Positions 1 through 8,900 are shown, counted from the stretch's first letter. The stretch: DNA of 64,000 bases from Embleya scabrispora (GCF_002024165.1 NZ_MWQN01000001.1:372001-436000); one strand, 5' to 3'. Notes: generated from the sequence alone by a model not told the origin. Program-made: numbers and translations.

Positions 1-2
1 CG

Positions 3-203
3 CAGACCACGGTGTTGCGCCTGGACCTGGACCAGGTGGCCGCGAAGGTCCGCGACCACGGCCTGGCCGAGGACCCCGACGACCTCGACCTCCCGCACTA
101 CGCGGGCGTGGTCCCCCTCACCACCACCCGGGGCCCCATCCGCCCCGACCGCGCCGACCAGGACGTCCCGCCCTACCTGGCCACCTGGCTCGGAGCCTCC
201 TGA
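3..203 (+). CDS. Pyridoxamine 5'-phosphate oxidase-like family protein, C-terminal end only
   Basis: The frame is open from the left edge to a TGA at 201-203, so only about 66 C-terminal residues are present and the start lies outside. The tail has a leucine/aspartate-rich helix, then GVVPLTTTRGPIRPD and a short Trp-containing end. This resembles the C-terminus of actinobacterial split-barrel pyridoxamine-phosphate-oxidase-like flavoproteins (FMN or F420 binding). The assignment is by sequence feel only, because the cofactor-binding region is missing. Confidence 0.5.
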   Translation, partial: QTTVLRLDLDQVAAKVRDHGLAEDPDDLDLPHYAGVVPLTTTRGPIRPDRADQDVPPYLATWLGAS

Positions 204-243
204 CCGGTGCGCGGTGCGGGCCGACGCCGCCGTCGGCGCCCCG

Positions 244-921
244 TCAGTCGTGTTCCACCCGGGCGGCGATGCGGCAGGTCAGGGCGATGGCGACGACGAA
301 CACACCTGCGGTGACCGCGAGTTGCGTGGTGGGAAGGTCGATCCTGTCGTGGCGGGCGGCGTCGGTGAGCACCTTCAGCACGCGTGCCGCCGGGCTGCCG
401 GGGGTGACCAGGGCGGCGAGGGTGAGCAGCGCCGCGATCGGGACGGCGTACGCGGCTCGGCGCAGCACCGGACGGTTCGTCAGCGCGCCGATCGCGACGC
501 CCGCCAGGATGGTGACGAACTGGGCCATCGCGCCGGCGGCGAGCGCCTCGCCCCGGCTGACGCCGTGCGTGGCACGGTTGGCGATGTCGTTGGTGCCGGC
601 GGCGAGCGCGCCGGTGCAGATCGCGGCGAGCAGGCAGGTCAGGGTCAACGCGACGAGCAGCCCGGCCAGGTGCGCGCGCCCGGGCCCGACCGCCGCCGAG
701 GCGGTGTGCCGGGCCGCCGCGGGCTCGACCGTGACGGCCACGCGCGTCAGCCACACCGCGACCGGCATGATCGCGGCCGCCGCCCACGCGAACGAGGACA
801 GCAGCGGATCGCCGCCCGCCACGCCGATGCCCATCACGGCGGCGTAGAGCAGGACCGGCGGCACCCACCGATACGAGAGCAGCAGCAGCGCCGCCTGATA
901 GCGCACCACGGCGGAGATCAC
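244..921 (-). CDS. Multi-pass membrane protein, probable ABC transporter permease partner
   Basis: This is a 225-residue hydrophobic protein with about six predicted membrane segments and a short charged tail (RIAARVEHD). The GTG start at 921 overlaps the TGA of the upstream ATPase as GTGA (918-921), so the two are translationally coupled. No family motif is recognisable. Its position behind a single ATPase suggests the membrane subunit of a small two-component ABC exporter, and the substrate is unknown. Its in-frame extension upstream is the wrong frame of the ATPase and was left out. Confidence 0.7.
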   Translation of the reverse strand: MISAVVRYQAALLLLSYRWVPPVLLYAAVMGIGVAGGDPLLSSFAWAAAAIMPVAVWLTRVAVTVEPAAARHTASAAVGPGRAHLAGLLVALTLTCLLAAICTGALAAGTNDIANRATHGVSRGEALAAGAMAQFVTILAGVAIGALTNRPVLRRAAYAVPIAALLTLAALVTPGSPAARVLKVLTDAARHDRIDLPTTQLAVTAGVFVVAIALTCRIAARVEHD

Positions 922-1745
922 GCGCCGTCTCCTTCCCGATGGACCGCCCGGACGCTGATCCCGGGCACGGCGGTGAGCAGATGCCGCAGCAGCGCGTCGG
1001 AGTGCGCGGTACTGCTGTGCAACCGCACCACGCCGGGCCTGCTCTGCTCGCGGACGGGATCGCCCGGGAGTCGGTCCAGTTCGGGGCTCGGCCCGGTGTC
1101 GATGTCGATCAGCACCCGGATCGCCTGGGCCTCGGGAATCGCCGCGACGACCGCGCCCGCCTCGACCCGATAGGTCTCGTACACCTCGTCGGCGAGCCGT
1201 CGGGGGTCGTGGTCGACGAAGACCACGGTGGCGCCCGCTTCGACGCGTTCGACCACGCAGCCGTCCAGGACGTCGCGCGAGGGCTGGTCGAGCCCGGTCC
1301 ACGCCTCGTCCAGGACCAGCAGATCCGGTTCGGCCAGGAACGCCTGAGCCACCGCCACCTTTTGGCAGGTGCCCTTGGACAACCCGCGCAGCGGCGCGCG
1401 TATCTTGTCGGCGAAGCCGAGGCGTTCGGCCCACTCGTCCGCGCGGCGCCGGCTCTCCCGGCCGGTGAGGCCGTGCAGTCGGCCCAGGTGGGTCAGGTAT
1501 CGCCGGGCGGTGAACGGCAGTTCGGGCGGGAAGCGCTCGGGGACGTAGGCGGCCGTGCCGCGTTCGGTGACGCTGCCCGTGGTCGGCTCGCACACGCCGG
1601 CCACCACCCGCAGGAGAGTGGACTTGCCGCCGCCGTTGCCGCCTTCGACCCGGATCAGCGCGCCGCGCGGCAGCTGCAGGTCCACCGCGCGCAACACCCA
1701 CGGGCCGCGCAGGCCGTATCGCTTGCCGACACCCGTCAGGTGCAC
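918..1745 (-). CDS. ABC transporter ATP-binding protein
   Basis: This 275-residue cytoplasmic ATPase should power the membrane protein encoded next. It shows Walker A GGNGGGKST near residue 36, signature LSKGTCQKV near 122, Walker B LLVLDEAW near 142 and a switch histidine in VFVDHD. The signature departs from the usual LSGGQ. The last 80 residues are extra and unassigned. GTG at 1745 is preferred because AAGGGGG lies just upstream. ATPase and permease form a two-gene unit by GTGA overlap. The substrate cannot be inferred. Confidence 0.9.
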   Translation of the reverse strand: MHLTGVGKRYGLRGPWVLRAVDLQLPRGALIRVEGGNGGGKSTLLRVVAGVCEPTTGSVTERGTAAYVPERFPPELPFTARRYLTHLGRLHGLTGRESRRRADEWAERLGFADKIRAPLRGLSKGTCQKVAVAQAFLAEPDLLVLDEAWTGLDQPSRDVLDGCVVERVEAGATVVFVDHDPRRLADEVYETYRVEAGAVVAAIPEAQAIRVLIDIDTGPSPELDRLPGDPVREQSRPGVVRLHSSTAHSDALLRHLLTAVPGISVRAVHREGDGA

Positions 1746-1862
1746 CGCCGTCCCCCTTCGCCGAACCTCGGCAGCAGACCTTACGGCAGCACGGGGGCCG
1801 GCACACCCCGCGGCCGGCCGGGCAAGGGAGCCAACTGCCTTGGCCGGCAGGGGCCGACGCGC

Positions 1863-1896
1863 GAACGGGCCCGTCGCCGAGGCGACGGGCCCGTTC
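1863..1896 (-). terminator. Strong hairpin terminator behind the secreted peptidase
   Basis: A perfect 16-bp inverted repeat, GAACGGGCCCGTCGCC (1863-1878) and its complement (1881-1896), is separated by two bases. It lies 25 bp past the stop of the minus-strand hydrolase gene. There is no clear U-tract, as is usual in high-GC actinomycetes. Confidence 0.8.
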
Positions 1897-1920
1897 TGGT
1901 GAACTCCGGTGCGCGGTGCC

Positions 1921-3507
1921 CTACAGGTCGGTCTTGGAGACCTTCGGGGCCTCCGCCTTCAGCTTGGCCCCGGCCGCGTTGGGGACCGGGTCGGGCTGCT
2001 TTTGGCAGACCGCGTCGGCCGGCCCGTGGCCGTTGCCCTTCGGGGTCTTCCCGGTGATCAGGTACTCGTTCAGGTAGTTGTCCAGGCAGGTGCTGCCGCT
2101 GAGCGAGATGCCGTGGTTGCGCCCGCCCTGCTCGACCACGAGGGCCGAGTCGCGCAGCAGGCGGTGCATGGTGACGCCACCCTCGTACGGGGTCGCGGCG
2201 TCGTTGGTCGCCTGGAACAGCAGCGTCTTGGGCAGCTTGTCGTTGGCGACGTTCACCGGCTTGAGGCTGCTGGTGGGCCAGAACGCGCACGCCGCGTTGA
2301 ACCAGACGTTGTTCCAGGTCAGGAACGGCGCCTTGGCGTAGGTCTTGACCGCGTCCCGGTGCCAGGTGGCCCAGTCCTTGGGCCACGCCGCGTCCCGGCA
2401 CTGGGTGGCCAGGTAGCCGCTGTTGATGTTGTCGTTGCCGGGACTGGCCGCCGCCAGGTCCTCGTAGGCGGTACGCAGCGGACCGGTGACGTGGTCGACC
2501 GCGTAGCCCGAGAAGCCCTCGGCCAACTCGGCCCAGAAGGCGTCGTTGTAACCGCCCTGCGCGAACGCGTCCTCGAGTTCGGAGGCGCCGACGACACCCT
2601 CGGCCGGCGTCTTCTCCAGTGACGCGCGCATCGCGTACCAGGCCTTCTCGACCTGGGCCGGGTCGGTGCCCAGGCGGTAGTTCGCGTCGTACTTGGCGAC
2701 CCAGGCGAAGAACGCCTTCATGTTGGCGTCGAACGCCACGTCCTGGGTCAACTGGCCGCCGTACCAGACGCTGTCCCTGCTCGGGTCGACGATGCTGTCC
2801 AGTACCAGGCGCTTGACCCGGCTCGGGAACAGCTTGGCGTAGACCGAGCCGAGGTAGGTGCCGTACGAGTAACCGAAGTAGCTGATCTGCTTGGCCCCGA
2901 GCGCGGCGCGGATCGAGTCCATGTCCGCGGCCTGGGCCGGCGTGTTCATGTACTTCAGGAAGTCGCCGTACTTCTCACCGCACGCCTTGGCGAAGGTGTA
3001 CACCCGCTTGATGTTGGCGAATTCGTCGCCGAAGTCGTTCGGGACGGTGCTCGGACGGACCGGGTTGTTGAAGCCGGGGACGCAGTCCAGGTGCGGTTCG
3101 CTCGCGCCGGCGCCGCGGGGATCGAAGCCGATCACGTCGAACTGCGCGGCCACCTCGGGACGCAGGTTCTTCGCGACGTAGCCGGCCAGACCGCGGCCGG
3201 GCGCGCCGGGACCGCCGGGGTTGACCAGGAGCGGGCCGAGCGACTTGGCGGCGGTGTGCGGAATCCGCGACACCGCGATCGTGATCTTCTGCCCGCCGGG
3301 ACGACTGTGGTCCATCGGGACCTGCAACGAACCGCATTCCAGCGTCGGATAATTCGAGCTGCCGCAGCTCTTCCAGGCGATGGGGGTGGACGCGGACTCC
3401 GCCGAGGGTGCCGGGGAGTCGTCCGCCAGGGCCGGTGGGGCGAGGGTCAGGAGCCCGCCCACCAGTGTCGTGGCGGCTGCGAACGCGACGAGAGTGTGTC
3501 TCTTCAC
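1921..3507 (-). CDS. Secreted alpha/beta hydrolase, tripeptidyl aminopeptidase (Tap/SlpD/SlpE) type
   Basis: This 528-residue exported protein should remove N-terminal tripeptides or similar short peptides outside the cell. It starts with a signal peptide: basic VKRHT, a hydrophobic stretch, then an Ala-rich cleavage region ending near ALADD. The mature part has an oxyanion-type NPGGPG motif, the nucleophile elbow GYSYG, and C-terminal Asp (ATNDAATP) and His (GRNHG) residues that complete the triad, plus the C-terminal TAP-like domain. GTG at 3507 is chosen for its GGAGG at ideal spacing and because the signal peptide begins there; an in-frame extension to 3624 is unlikely. Confidence 0.9.
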   Translation of the reverse strand: MKRHTLVAFAAATTLVGGLLTLAPPALADDSPAPSAESASTPIAWKSCGSSNYPTLECGSLQVPMDHSRPGGQKITIAVSRIPHTAAKSLGPLLVNPGGPGAPGRGLAGYVAKNLRPEVAAQFDVIGFDPRGAGASEPHLDCVPGFNNPVRPSTVPNDFGDEFANIKRVYTFAKACGEKYGDFLKYMNTPAQAADMDSIRAALGAKQISYFGYSYGTYLGSVYAKLFPSRVKRLVLDSIVDPSRDSVWYGGQLTQDVAFDANMKAFFAWVAKYDANYRLGTDPAQVEKAWYAMRASLEKTPAEGVVGASELEDAFAQGGYNDAFWAELAEGFSGYAVDHVTGPLRTAYEDLAAASPGNDNINSGYLATQCRDAAWPKDWATWHRDAVKTYAKAPFLTWNNVWFNAACAFWPTSSLKPVNVANDKLPKTLLFQATNDAATPYEGGVTMHRLLRDSALVVEQGGRNHGISLSGSTCLDNYLNEYLITGKTPKGNGHGPADAVCQKQPDPVPNAAGAKLKAEAPKVSKTDL

Positions 3508-3825
3508 GTGGGTGTTCCTCCATGTGACGGAGCTGTCACGAGTGACATCGACGCCGCAGATGCTGCCGTGCGGAGGACCGATGCGACGAGGGGACGGTCG
3601 GTACGGAACGGAAATCCTTGCCAAGGAGAGTGGTTACCGTTACCCAAATTTTGGGTTTGAACCGCGATACGTCCGTTTGGCCGCTTATATCGGCTACCTG
3701 ACGGGCAGTCAGCCGCGTGCGGACCGTATCCGACGCGCGTAGCGGCGCCGGTGGTCGGCTCCCGTCCGGGCGCGGGACGGGCCCTCGTCGGGCCCGACCC
3801 GCGATCCGCCGGCCGTGCGGGTGAA
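3508..3825. other. Intergenic region with two short palindromes
   Basis: No gene is seen here. It holds the promoter region of the secreted peptidase and the terminator of the globin gene. CCTTG-C-CAAGG (3617-3627) and ACCCAAA-T-TTTGGGT (3642-3656) are perfect palindromes about 110-150 bp upstream of the peptidase start. Between them is a direct repeat GGTAAC-GGTAACC, read on the minus strand. These could be operators, but no adjacent regulator gene points to a binder. Confidence 0.4.
3772..3802 (-). terminator. Hairpin terminator behind the ABM-globin gene
   Basis: GCGGG-A-CGGGCCC (3772-3784) pairs with GGGCCCG-A-CCCGC (3790-3802) around a 5-nt loop with one A/A mismatch. It lies 24 bp beyond the stop of the minus-strand globin fusion gene. 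Confidence 0.6.
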
Positions 3826-4587
3826 TCAGCCCCGATACGGCGGCGTCTGGCCCCAGTCCCAGCGCGGCATGGGTGTTTCGGGCAGGGGCGGCGGGTTGGG
3901 GCCGGAGTAGATGATCGCCATCCGGGTGCCCCACTCGAGGTAGTAGGCCAGCACCCCCCGGAACTCCGGGTCGGCGGGCAACTCCACGTCGTCGGCCGTC
4001 TCCAGGAGCAGCGCCACCCAGCGTCGCCGCTGTGTCTCGTCGATCCCCCGGCCCAGGTGCTTCGAGGCCATGTGCCGGTGCCCGCCCGACTCGGTGCTGT
4101 AGCGCGCCGGGCCGCCGAACACCTCGGCCAGCCACGACGCCACGTGCTCGGCGTGGTGCGCGTCCATGCCGGCGAACACCGGGGCCAGGATCTCGTCCTT
4201 CGCCACCCGCTCGTAGAACGTGGTGAACAACTTCTCGAACGCGGGCGCGCCGCCCGCCCATTCGTACAGCGTCGGCGTCGACCCGCCCCGGCCGGCCACC
4301 TCGGTCACCGCGTAGTGCCGCATCTCCTCGATCGCGGCCACGTACGGCCGGATCGCGGCGAGGAAGGCGGCGAAGTGCGGGCCCTCGCGGAAGCCGTTCA
4401 GGTGCTCGTCGGTCGAGGTCCAGCGGATGCGCAGGATGTACGCGGACGGCTCCTCCGCGCATCGGCTCAACTCGTAGTCCACACACTCCGGCGCGGCCGC
4501 CAGCGACTCGGCCGCGCGGGCGTAGGCGGCCTCGAATGCCCCGGCCTCCGCCTCGGCGATCGTGTAGCGGATGTATTCGACGATCAT
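3826..4587 (-). CDS. Antibiotic-biosynthesis-monooxygenase (ABM) domain fused to group II truncated haemoglobin
   Basis: This 253-residue cytoplasmic protein has two domains. Residues 1 to about 95 form an ABM-type ferredoxin-like fold (starts MIVEYIRYTI, with ILRIRWTS and HFAAF strands). Residues from about 105 form a truncated globin: LYEWAGG at the start, FYERV, HMASKH supplying the likely proximal His, and a typical C-terminal Trp-rich tail. ABM-globin chimeras are known in Streptomyces avermitilis and other actinobacteria. A heme-dependent redox, NO or peroxide-related role is likely, but the substrate is unknown. A 19-bp inverted repeat lies upstream. Confidence 0.88.
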   Translation of the reverse strand: MIVEYIRYTIAEAEAGAFEAAYARAAESLAAAPECVDYELSRCAEEPSAYILRIRWTSTDEHLNGFREGPHFAAFLAAIRPYVAAIEEMRHYAVTEVAGRGGSTPTLYEWAGGAPAFEKLFTTFYERVAKDEILAPVFAGMDAHHAEHVASWLAEVFGGPARYSTESGGHRHMASKHLGRGIDETQRRRWVALLLETADDVELPADPEFRGVLAYYLEWGTRMAIIYSGPNPPPLPETPMPRWDWGQTPPYRG

Positions 4588-5012
4588 GAACGGTCCCCCA
4601 TGCCACGCGCTGGTTCGATCGCGTCAACCATAGGCAGGATCACCGGCGCGGTGATCATCGACGCGACCCGATTTCGCGGACCGCGTATGGGTGCAGCACG
4701 CACGCCGGGCACCGTGAAGCGCCGAAACCCGTCCCCCGGTCCCGCCGGGCGCGACGCGGCGGGATCGGGACGGACGGGTCCCGGGCCGGCCCGGGTTGGC
4801 GGGCCGACTGCGGGGTGCGGCGGATCGGACGATGCGCCCCGCAGAGTTCGGCGACGATCTTTTCATACTTACTCGACGCTGCGCCGGTTGCTCCCGCACC
4901 GGGTTTGCGGCACCGGCCCGCGGGTGCCGTGGCGCGGTCGATATCGGCACAGCCACCGCAAAGGATGCACTATCCGAAACGCCCCATCCAACCGGTGTGA
5001 TCGAAGGGATGG
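4588..5012. other. Gene-free region upstream of the globin gene
   Basis: No convincing ORF is found on either strand. Besides the inverted repeat at 4638-4656, it contains the self-complementary CCCGGGCCGGCCCGGG (4780-4795), which may help terminate the amidohydrolase operon. A TTGACG box (minus strand, 4627-4622) may be the -35 of the globin promoter. Confidence 0.35.
4638..4656. promoter_or_regulatory. Inverted repeat, candidate operator of the ABM-globin gene
   Basis: GATCACCG-GCG-CGGTGATC is a perfect 8-bp inverted repeat with a 3-bp spacer, 51-69 bp upstream of the globin ATG. It lies just upstream of a TTGACG box on the same strand. Its size and symmetry fit a dimeric repressor or activator, but no regulator gene is adjacent. 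Confidence 0.5.
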
Positions 5013-7235
5013 TCATCCGCGCGCCGACGTCTCCCGCAGCAGTGCCATCGTCCGCGACCACGCGTCGGCCGCCGCCTCCGGCCGGTACGTGTCGCGCTCG
5101 TCGCGGAAGAACCCGTGCGGGGTGTCCGGGTACAGCACCACCTCGTGCCGCGTGCCCGACTCGGCCGACTCGCGGGCGATCCCGGCGCGGTCCTCGCCCG
5201 TGTACAGGTGGTCGCCCTCGCCGTTCAGCACCAACACCGGCGTACCGTGCCCCGCGACGCGCGGCGTCAGCCCGATCGTCGGCTCCGGCCGGCCCAGCGC
5301 GATCTCGCCCGTGGTCAACCACCCCGGATAGAACGCCACGAGCGCCGCCAACGGCATCTCCGTCGCCGCGTAGTACGCGATGTGCCCGCCCGCGCTCAAC
5401 CCCACCATCGCCGTGGGCACATCCCCCTCCGGGCCGAACCGTCGGCCCGGATGCGCAATCGCCGCCTCGACATCGGCCCGCACCCCGCCCCGGCCGAGCC
5501 CTCCGACCAGCGCGAGCCCGCGGGCCCGTCCCTCTCGCGGCCCGACGGCAGGGGCCGTCCTACCCCCGAACACCCGCTCCCCACCCACAAACGTCTCCGC
5601 CACCCGCGTCGACCCGATCTCCCCCACCGCCCCCGCGAACGGATCCCGGTCCAGCACCACCAGGTCCGCGTGGTTTCCCACCACGATGCTCCCGGTGTCG
5701 TCGAGGTGGTTCACGTACGCGCTGCCCGCCGTATACGCCGCCAGCGCCGCGTGCAGATCCAACCGCTGCTCCGGGAGGAACGCCGGGGCGTCCGACCCGA
5801 GCACCCGCCGGTTCACCGCCACGTGGATCCCGTGCAGCGGATCGGGGCTGGACACCGGCCAGTCGCTGCCGGCGGCCAAGGTCGCGCCGCTGCGCGCCAG
5901 TTCGCCGAACGGGTACTGCCACGCGGCCCGCTCCGCGCCCAGGAACGGAATGGTCAGCGTGTCCATCTGCGGCTCGTGCGCGGCCCACAGCGGCTGCATG
6001 TTGGCGCTCGCCCCGAGTGCGCGAAAGCGCGGGATGTCGTCCGGGTGCACCACCTGGAGGTGGGCGAGGTGCGGCCGGGTGTCCTTCCAGCCGTTCGCCG
6101 CCCGCATCGCCGCGACCGCGTCCAGCGCCTCCCGCACCGCGCGGTCGCCCAGCGCGTGGAAGTGCACCTGGAAGTCGTGCGCGTCCAGGGCCGTGACGTA
6201 GCCGCGCAGCGCCCGCGGATCGATGAAGCTGATCCCGCTGTTGTCCGAGGCGCAGCCGCACGAGGTGAGGTAGGGACTGAGCATCGCGGCGGTGAAGTTC
6301 TCCGCGATCCCGTCCTGCATGATCTTGACCGTCCGGCAGGACAACCGCCCCCGGGTACCCGCCGCACGCCGCGCGAGCAGGTCCTCGATCTGCTCGGCCC
6401 CACGATCGCGCTCCCACCACAGCGCGCCGACCACCCGGGCGGTGAGTTGCCCTCGGTCCACGGCCGTCAGGTACGCGGCGCTCGCGTCGGTGACGTTGGC
6501 GTGTGCGCCCAGGAGCGCGTCCTGCCACGCGGTGATGCCGAGCGAGTGCAGGACCGCCTGCGCCCGCAGCAGCCCGGCGACCTGGTCCTCGGTGGTCGGC
6601 GGGGGCAGCAGTCGGCCGACCAGGTTCGCCGCCCCCTCCTGGAGCACGCCGGTCGGCTCGCCGTCGGCATCGCGCTCGATCCGCCCGTCGACCGGATCGG
6701 CGGTGTCGCGGGTGATGCCCGCGAGGCGCAGTGCGAGGTTGTTCGCCCAGGCGCCGTGGTGGTCGCGGTTGGGCAGGTACACCGGCCGGTCGGGGACGAT
6801 GTCGTCGAGCATCGACCGGTGCGGCAGCCCGCCGGGGAATGCCTCCATCGACCAGCCGCCGCCGGTGATCCACTCGACCCCGGGATTGCTCTCGGCGTAC
6901 TCCCGGATCACCCGCCGGTAGTCGGCGACCGTCTCGTGCTCGGACAGGTCGCACTGCCCCATCTCGATGCCGCCGCCCACGGGGTGCACGTGCGCGTCCT
7001 GGAAGCCGGGGATCAGCAGCCGGCCCGCGAGGTCCACCACCTCGGTCGCGGCTCCGATCAGTTCGCGCACCTCGTCGTGCCCGACCGCGACGATGCGCCC
7101 CTCCCGCACGGCGACCGAACTCGCCCGTCCCCGCGCGCCGTCGACGACGTACACCGGCCCACCGGTGAAGACCAGGTCGGCGGCCACCGAGGCCGACGCC
7201 GGACGAGTGTTGACGGTGGTGGTGGTGGTGCTCAT
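5013..7235 (-). CDS. YtcJ/NfdA-type amidohydrolase fused in frame to the C-terminal part of a dienelactone hydrolase
   Basis: The 740-residue product joins two parts. Residues 1 to about 557 are a complete amidohydrolase of the YtcJ/N-substituted formamide deformylase group: metal-binding DAHVHP, a VKIMQDG strand, HFHALGD, a histidine in HLQVVHPDD and the catalytic AGSDWPV. The rest resembles the C-terminal two thirds of a dienelactone hydrolase: GLSAGG nucleophile elbow, EGDHLY and TPHGFF. That part lacks the first strands and oxyanion region of a normal DLH. The ATG at 7235 overlaps the permease stop (ATGA), so both genes are one operon. The fusion may result from a deletion, and the DLH part is probably inactive. 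Confidence 0.85.
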   Translation of the reverse strand: MSTTTTTVNTRPASASVAADLVFTGGPVYVVDGARGRASSVAVREGRIVAVGHDEVRELIGAATEVVDLAGRLLIPGFQDAHVHPVGGGIEMGQCDLSEHETVADYRRVIREYAESNPGVEWITGGGWSMEAFPGGLPHRSMLDDIVPDRPVYLPNRDHHGAWANNLALRLAGITRDTADPVDGRIERDADGEPTGVLQEGAANLVGRLLPPPTTEDQVAGLLRAQAVLHSLGITAWQDALLGAHANVTDASAAYLTAVDRGQLTARVVGALWWERDRGAEQIEDLLARRAAGTRGRLSCRTVKIMQDGIAENFTAAMLSPYLTSCGCASDNSGISFIDPRALRGYVTALDAHDFQVHFHALGDRAVREALDAVAAMRAANGWKDTRPHLAHLQVVHPDDIPRFRALGASANMQPLWAAHEPQMDTLTIPFLGAERAAWQYPFGELARSGATLAAGSDWPVSSPDPLHGIHVAVNRRVLGSDAPAFLPEQRLDLHAALAAYTAGSAYVNHLDDTGSIVVGNHADLVVLDRDPFAGAVGEIGSTRVAETFVGGERVFGGRTAPAVGPREGRARGLALVGGLGRGGVRADVEAAIAHPGRRFGPEGDVPTAMVGLSAGGHIAYYAATEMPLAALVAFYPGWLTTGEIALGRPEPTIGLTPRVAGHGTPVLVLNGEGDHLYTGEDRAGIARESAESGTRHEVVLYPDTPHGFFRDERDTYRPEAAADAWSRTMALLRETSARG

Positions 7236-8773
7236 GCGTTTCCCCTGGTCTTGAATGCGTCGAAATCGGCGGCGTCGTGGTAGCGGTCCATCGGCAGTTC
7301 GATCGCGTCGGCGTCGGTGCCGCGACCGGTCTCGAAGTAGGGCGACTTGCGGACGTATTTGGCGTAGGCCGCGAAGCCCAGCCCGGCGAGGATCACCGCC
7401 ATCGGTACGGAGAACATGAACCAGCCGTTGTCGGGGCTGAGTTCGAAGCCGTCGCTCATGGTCAGATAGTCGTAGGAGAGGTATGCCCCGACCCCGAGCA
7501 GCGCGAGGCCGCTGAGCGCGGGGATGACCACCGCCCGCACTCCCTCGCGCGGATCGGTGCGCAGCGTCGGCCCGAAGCGCACGGCGCACGCGATGGCGGT
7601 GAGGCCGTAGTAGAAGGCGACGATCAGGCCGATCGAGTTGACCGCGGCCAGGATCATGTCGTTGAGCTTGGGGATGCCGATCGCCAGGACGGCGGTGCCG
7701 GCGGCGATCGCCATGATCAGCACCGTGCCGATCGCGGGCGAGCCGTAGGTCGGGTGGATGCGGGTCCACACCTTGCCGAGCGTCTGGTCCCGGCCCATCG
7801 CCAGCATGCCGCGCGCGGTCGGGATGACCCCGGACTGGAGCGAGGCGATCGCGGAGAAGATCAGCGCCAGCAGCGGCAGGCTCGCCCACGGGTCGGCGGC
7901 GAGGTGGGCGCCGAGGAAGGTCAGGCCCTGCGGGCCGTTCTCGGTCATCTCGGGCACGGTCATCACCCGCTGGAAGGCGATCGCGCCGAGCAGGAACATG
8001 CCGAGCATCACGAACAGCGCGATCAGTCCGCCCCGGGCCGAGTCCTCGGGGTTCTTGGTCTCCTCGGTGACGCTGAAGGCCGCGTCCCAGCCCCAGAAGA
8101 AGAAGACCGCGAGCACCAGGCCCTGCGCGAAGTGCGGCGCCGAGTCGATCTCGAAGGGGTCGAACCAGGAGAACGAGAACGGCTGCTCGCCGACCGCGAT
8201 GGCCCAGCAGCAGAAGACCAGCAGCACGCTGTACTCGAAGACGAGCAGGAAGGTCTGGAGCCGGGTGGCCTGGTGCACGCCGGTGACCGCGAGCACGGTG
8301 ACCACCACGAGTACGACCAGCCCCAGCACCGTGCTCAGCTTGGTCGAGTTCGGATCCAGGGCCGGCCCGACGAACTCGTGCCACCCGGCCTTGTTGGCGA
8401 ACTGGAGCAGCACCGAGCCGGTGATCGCGCTGGTGTAGGCGAGGAAGATGATCGACCCGGCCAGGGCGACCCAGCCGGTGAGGAAGCCGGACCACGGGCC
8501 GATCGACTTGCCGACCCAGACATAGCCGCTGCCGCAGTTGGGCTCGACCCGGTTCAGGCGGGCGTACGCGCCGGCGATACCGAGCATGGGCAGGAACGCG
8601 ATCAGGATGATCACCGGGGTGCTCGACCCGACGGTGGCGGCCAGGCTGCCCATGCCGACGCCGATGCTGGTGGTGGCGGCCGTGCTGGACGCGGCGACCG
8701 CGACACCGTCGACGACACCGAGCGACTTGCGCAGCGCGGGTGGGCCGTCGTCCCGGGGCGGGTTCGTTGACAT
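7232..8773 (-). CDS. APC-superfamily amino acid/amine permease
   Basis: This 513-residue integral membrane protein has about 12 hydrophobic segments, beginning with the family-typical LRKSLGVVDGVAVAASSTAA and a SGYVWVGKSIGPWSGFLTGW loop. It should import an amino acid, amine or amide by proton or cation symport. Its stop overlaps the start of the amidohydrolase, which suggests uptake followed by hydrolysis of the same N-acyl or formamide compound. ATG at 8773 follows a GGAG. It faces the TetR gene across a 127-bp region holding a perfect inverted repeat, so TetR control is likely. Confidence 0.88.
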   Translation of the reverse strand: MSTNPPRDDGPPALRKSLGVVDGVAVAASSTAATTSIGVGMGSLAATVGSSTPVIILIAFLPMLGIAGAYARLNRVEPNCGSGYVWVGKSIGPWSGFLTGWVALAGSIIFLAYTSAITGSVLLQFANKAGWHEFVGPALDPNSTKLSTVLGLVVLVVVTVLAVTGVHQATRLQTFLLVFEYSVLLVFCCWAIAVGEQPFSFSWFDPFEIDSAPHFAQGLVLAVFFFWGWDAAFSVTEETKNPEDSARGGLIALFVMLGMFLLGAIAFQRVMTVPEMTENGPQGLTFLGAHLAADPWASLPLLALIFSAIASLQSGVIPTARGMLAMGRDQTLGKVWTRIHPTYGSPAIGTVLIMAIAAGTAVLAIGIPKLNDMILAAVNSIGLIVAFYYGLTAIACAVRFGPTLRTDPREGVRAVVIPALSGLALLGVGAYLSYDYLTMSDGFELSPDNGWFMFSVPMAVILAGLGFAAYAKYVRKSPYFETGRGTDADAIELPMDRYHDAADFDAFKTRGNA

Positions 8774-8838
8774 CGGCGCTCCAAGGAGGGCGAAAGCTGG
8801 TGGAGGGGTGGACGCCGATGAAACAGCTTGCGTCAGAA

Positions 8839-8861
8839 TTACGTCAATGGTGTTGACGTAA
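8839..8861. promoter_or_regulatory. TetR operator between permease operon and TetR gene
   Basis: TTACGTCAA (8839-8847) and TTGACGTAA (8853-8861) form a perfect 9-bp inverted repeat with a 5-bp spacer. It lies 66-88 bp from the permease start and 40-62 bp from the TetR start. Another half-like TTGCGTCA is at 8828-8835. The symmetry and position fit autoregulation and control of the divergent operon. Confidence 0.7.
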
Positions 8862-8900
8862 GGTGGATCCCGAATGGCGGGCGCGGCTTCGGAGGAGCGA

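Noticed and set aside
5115-7283. Plus-strand frame of about 720 codons opposite the amidohydrolase
   Set aside because: Arg/Pro-rich shadow; the amidohydrolase has full metal-site motifs.
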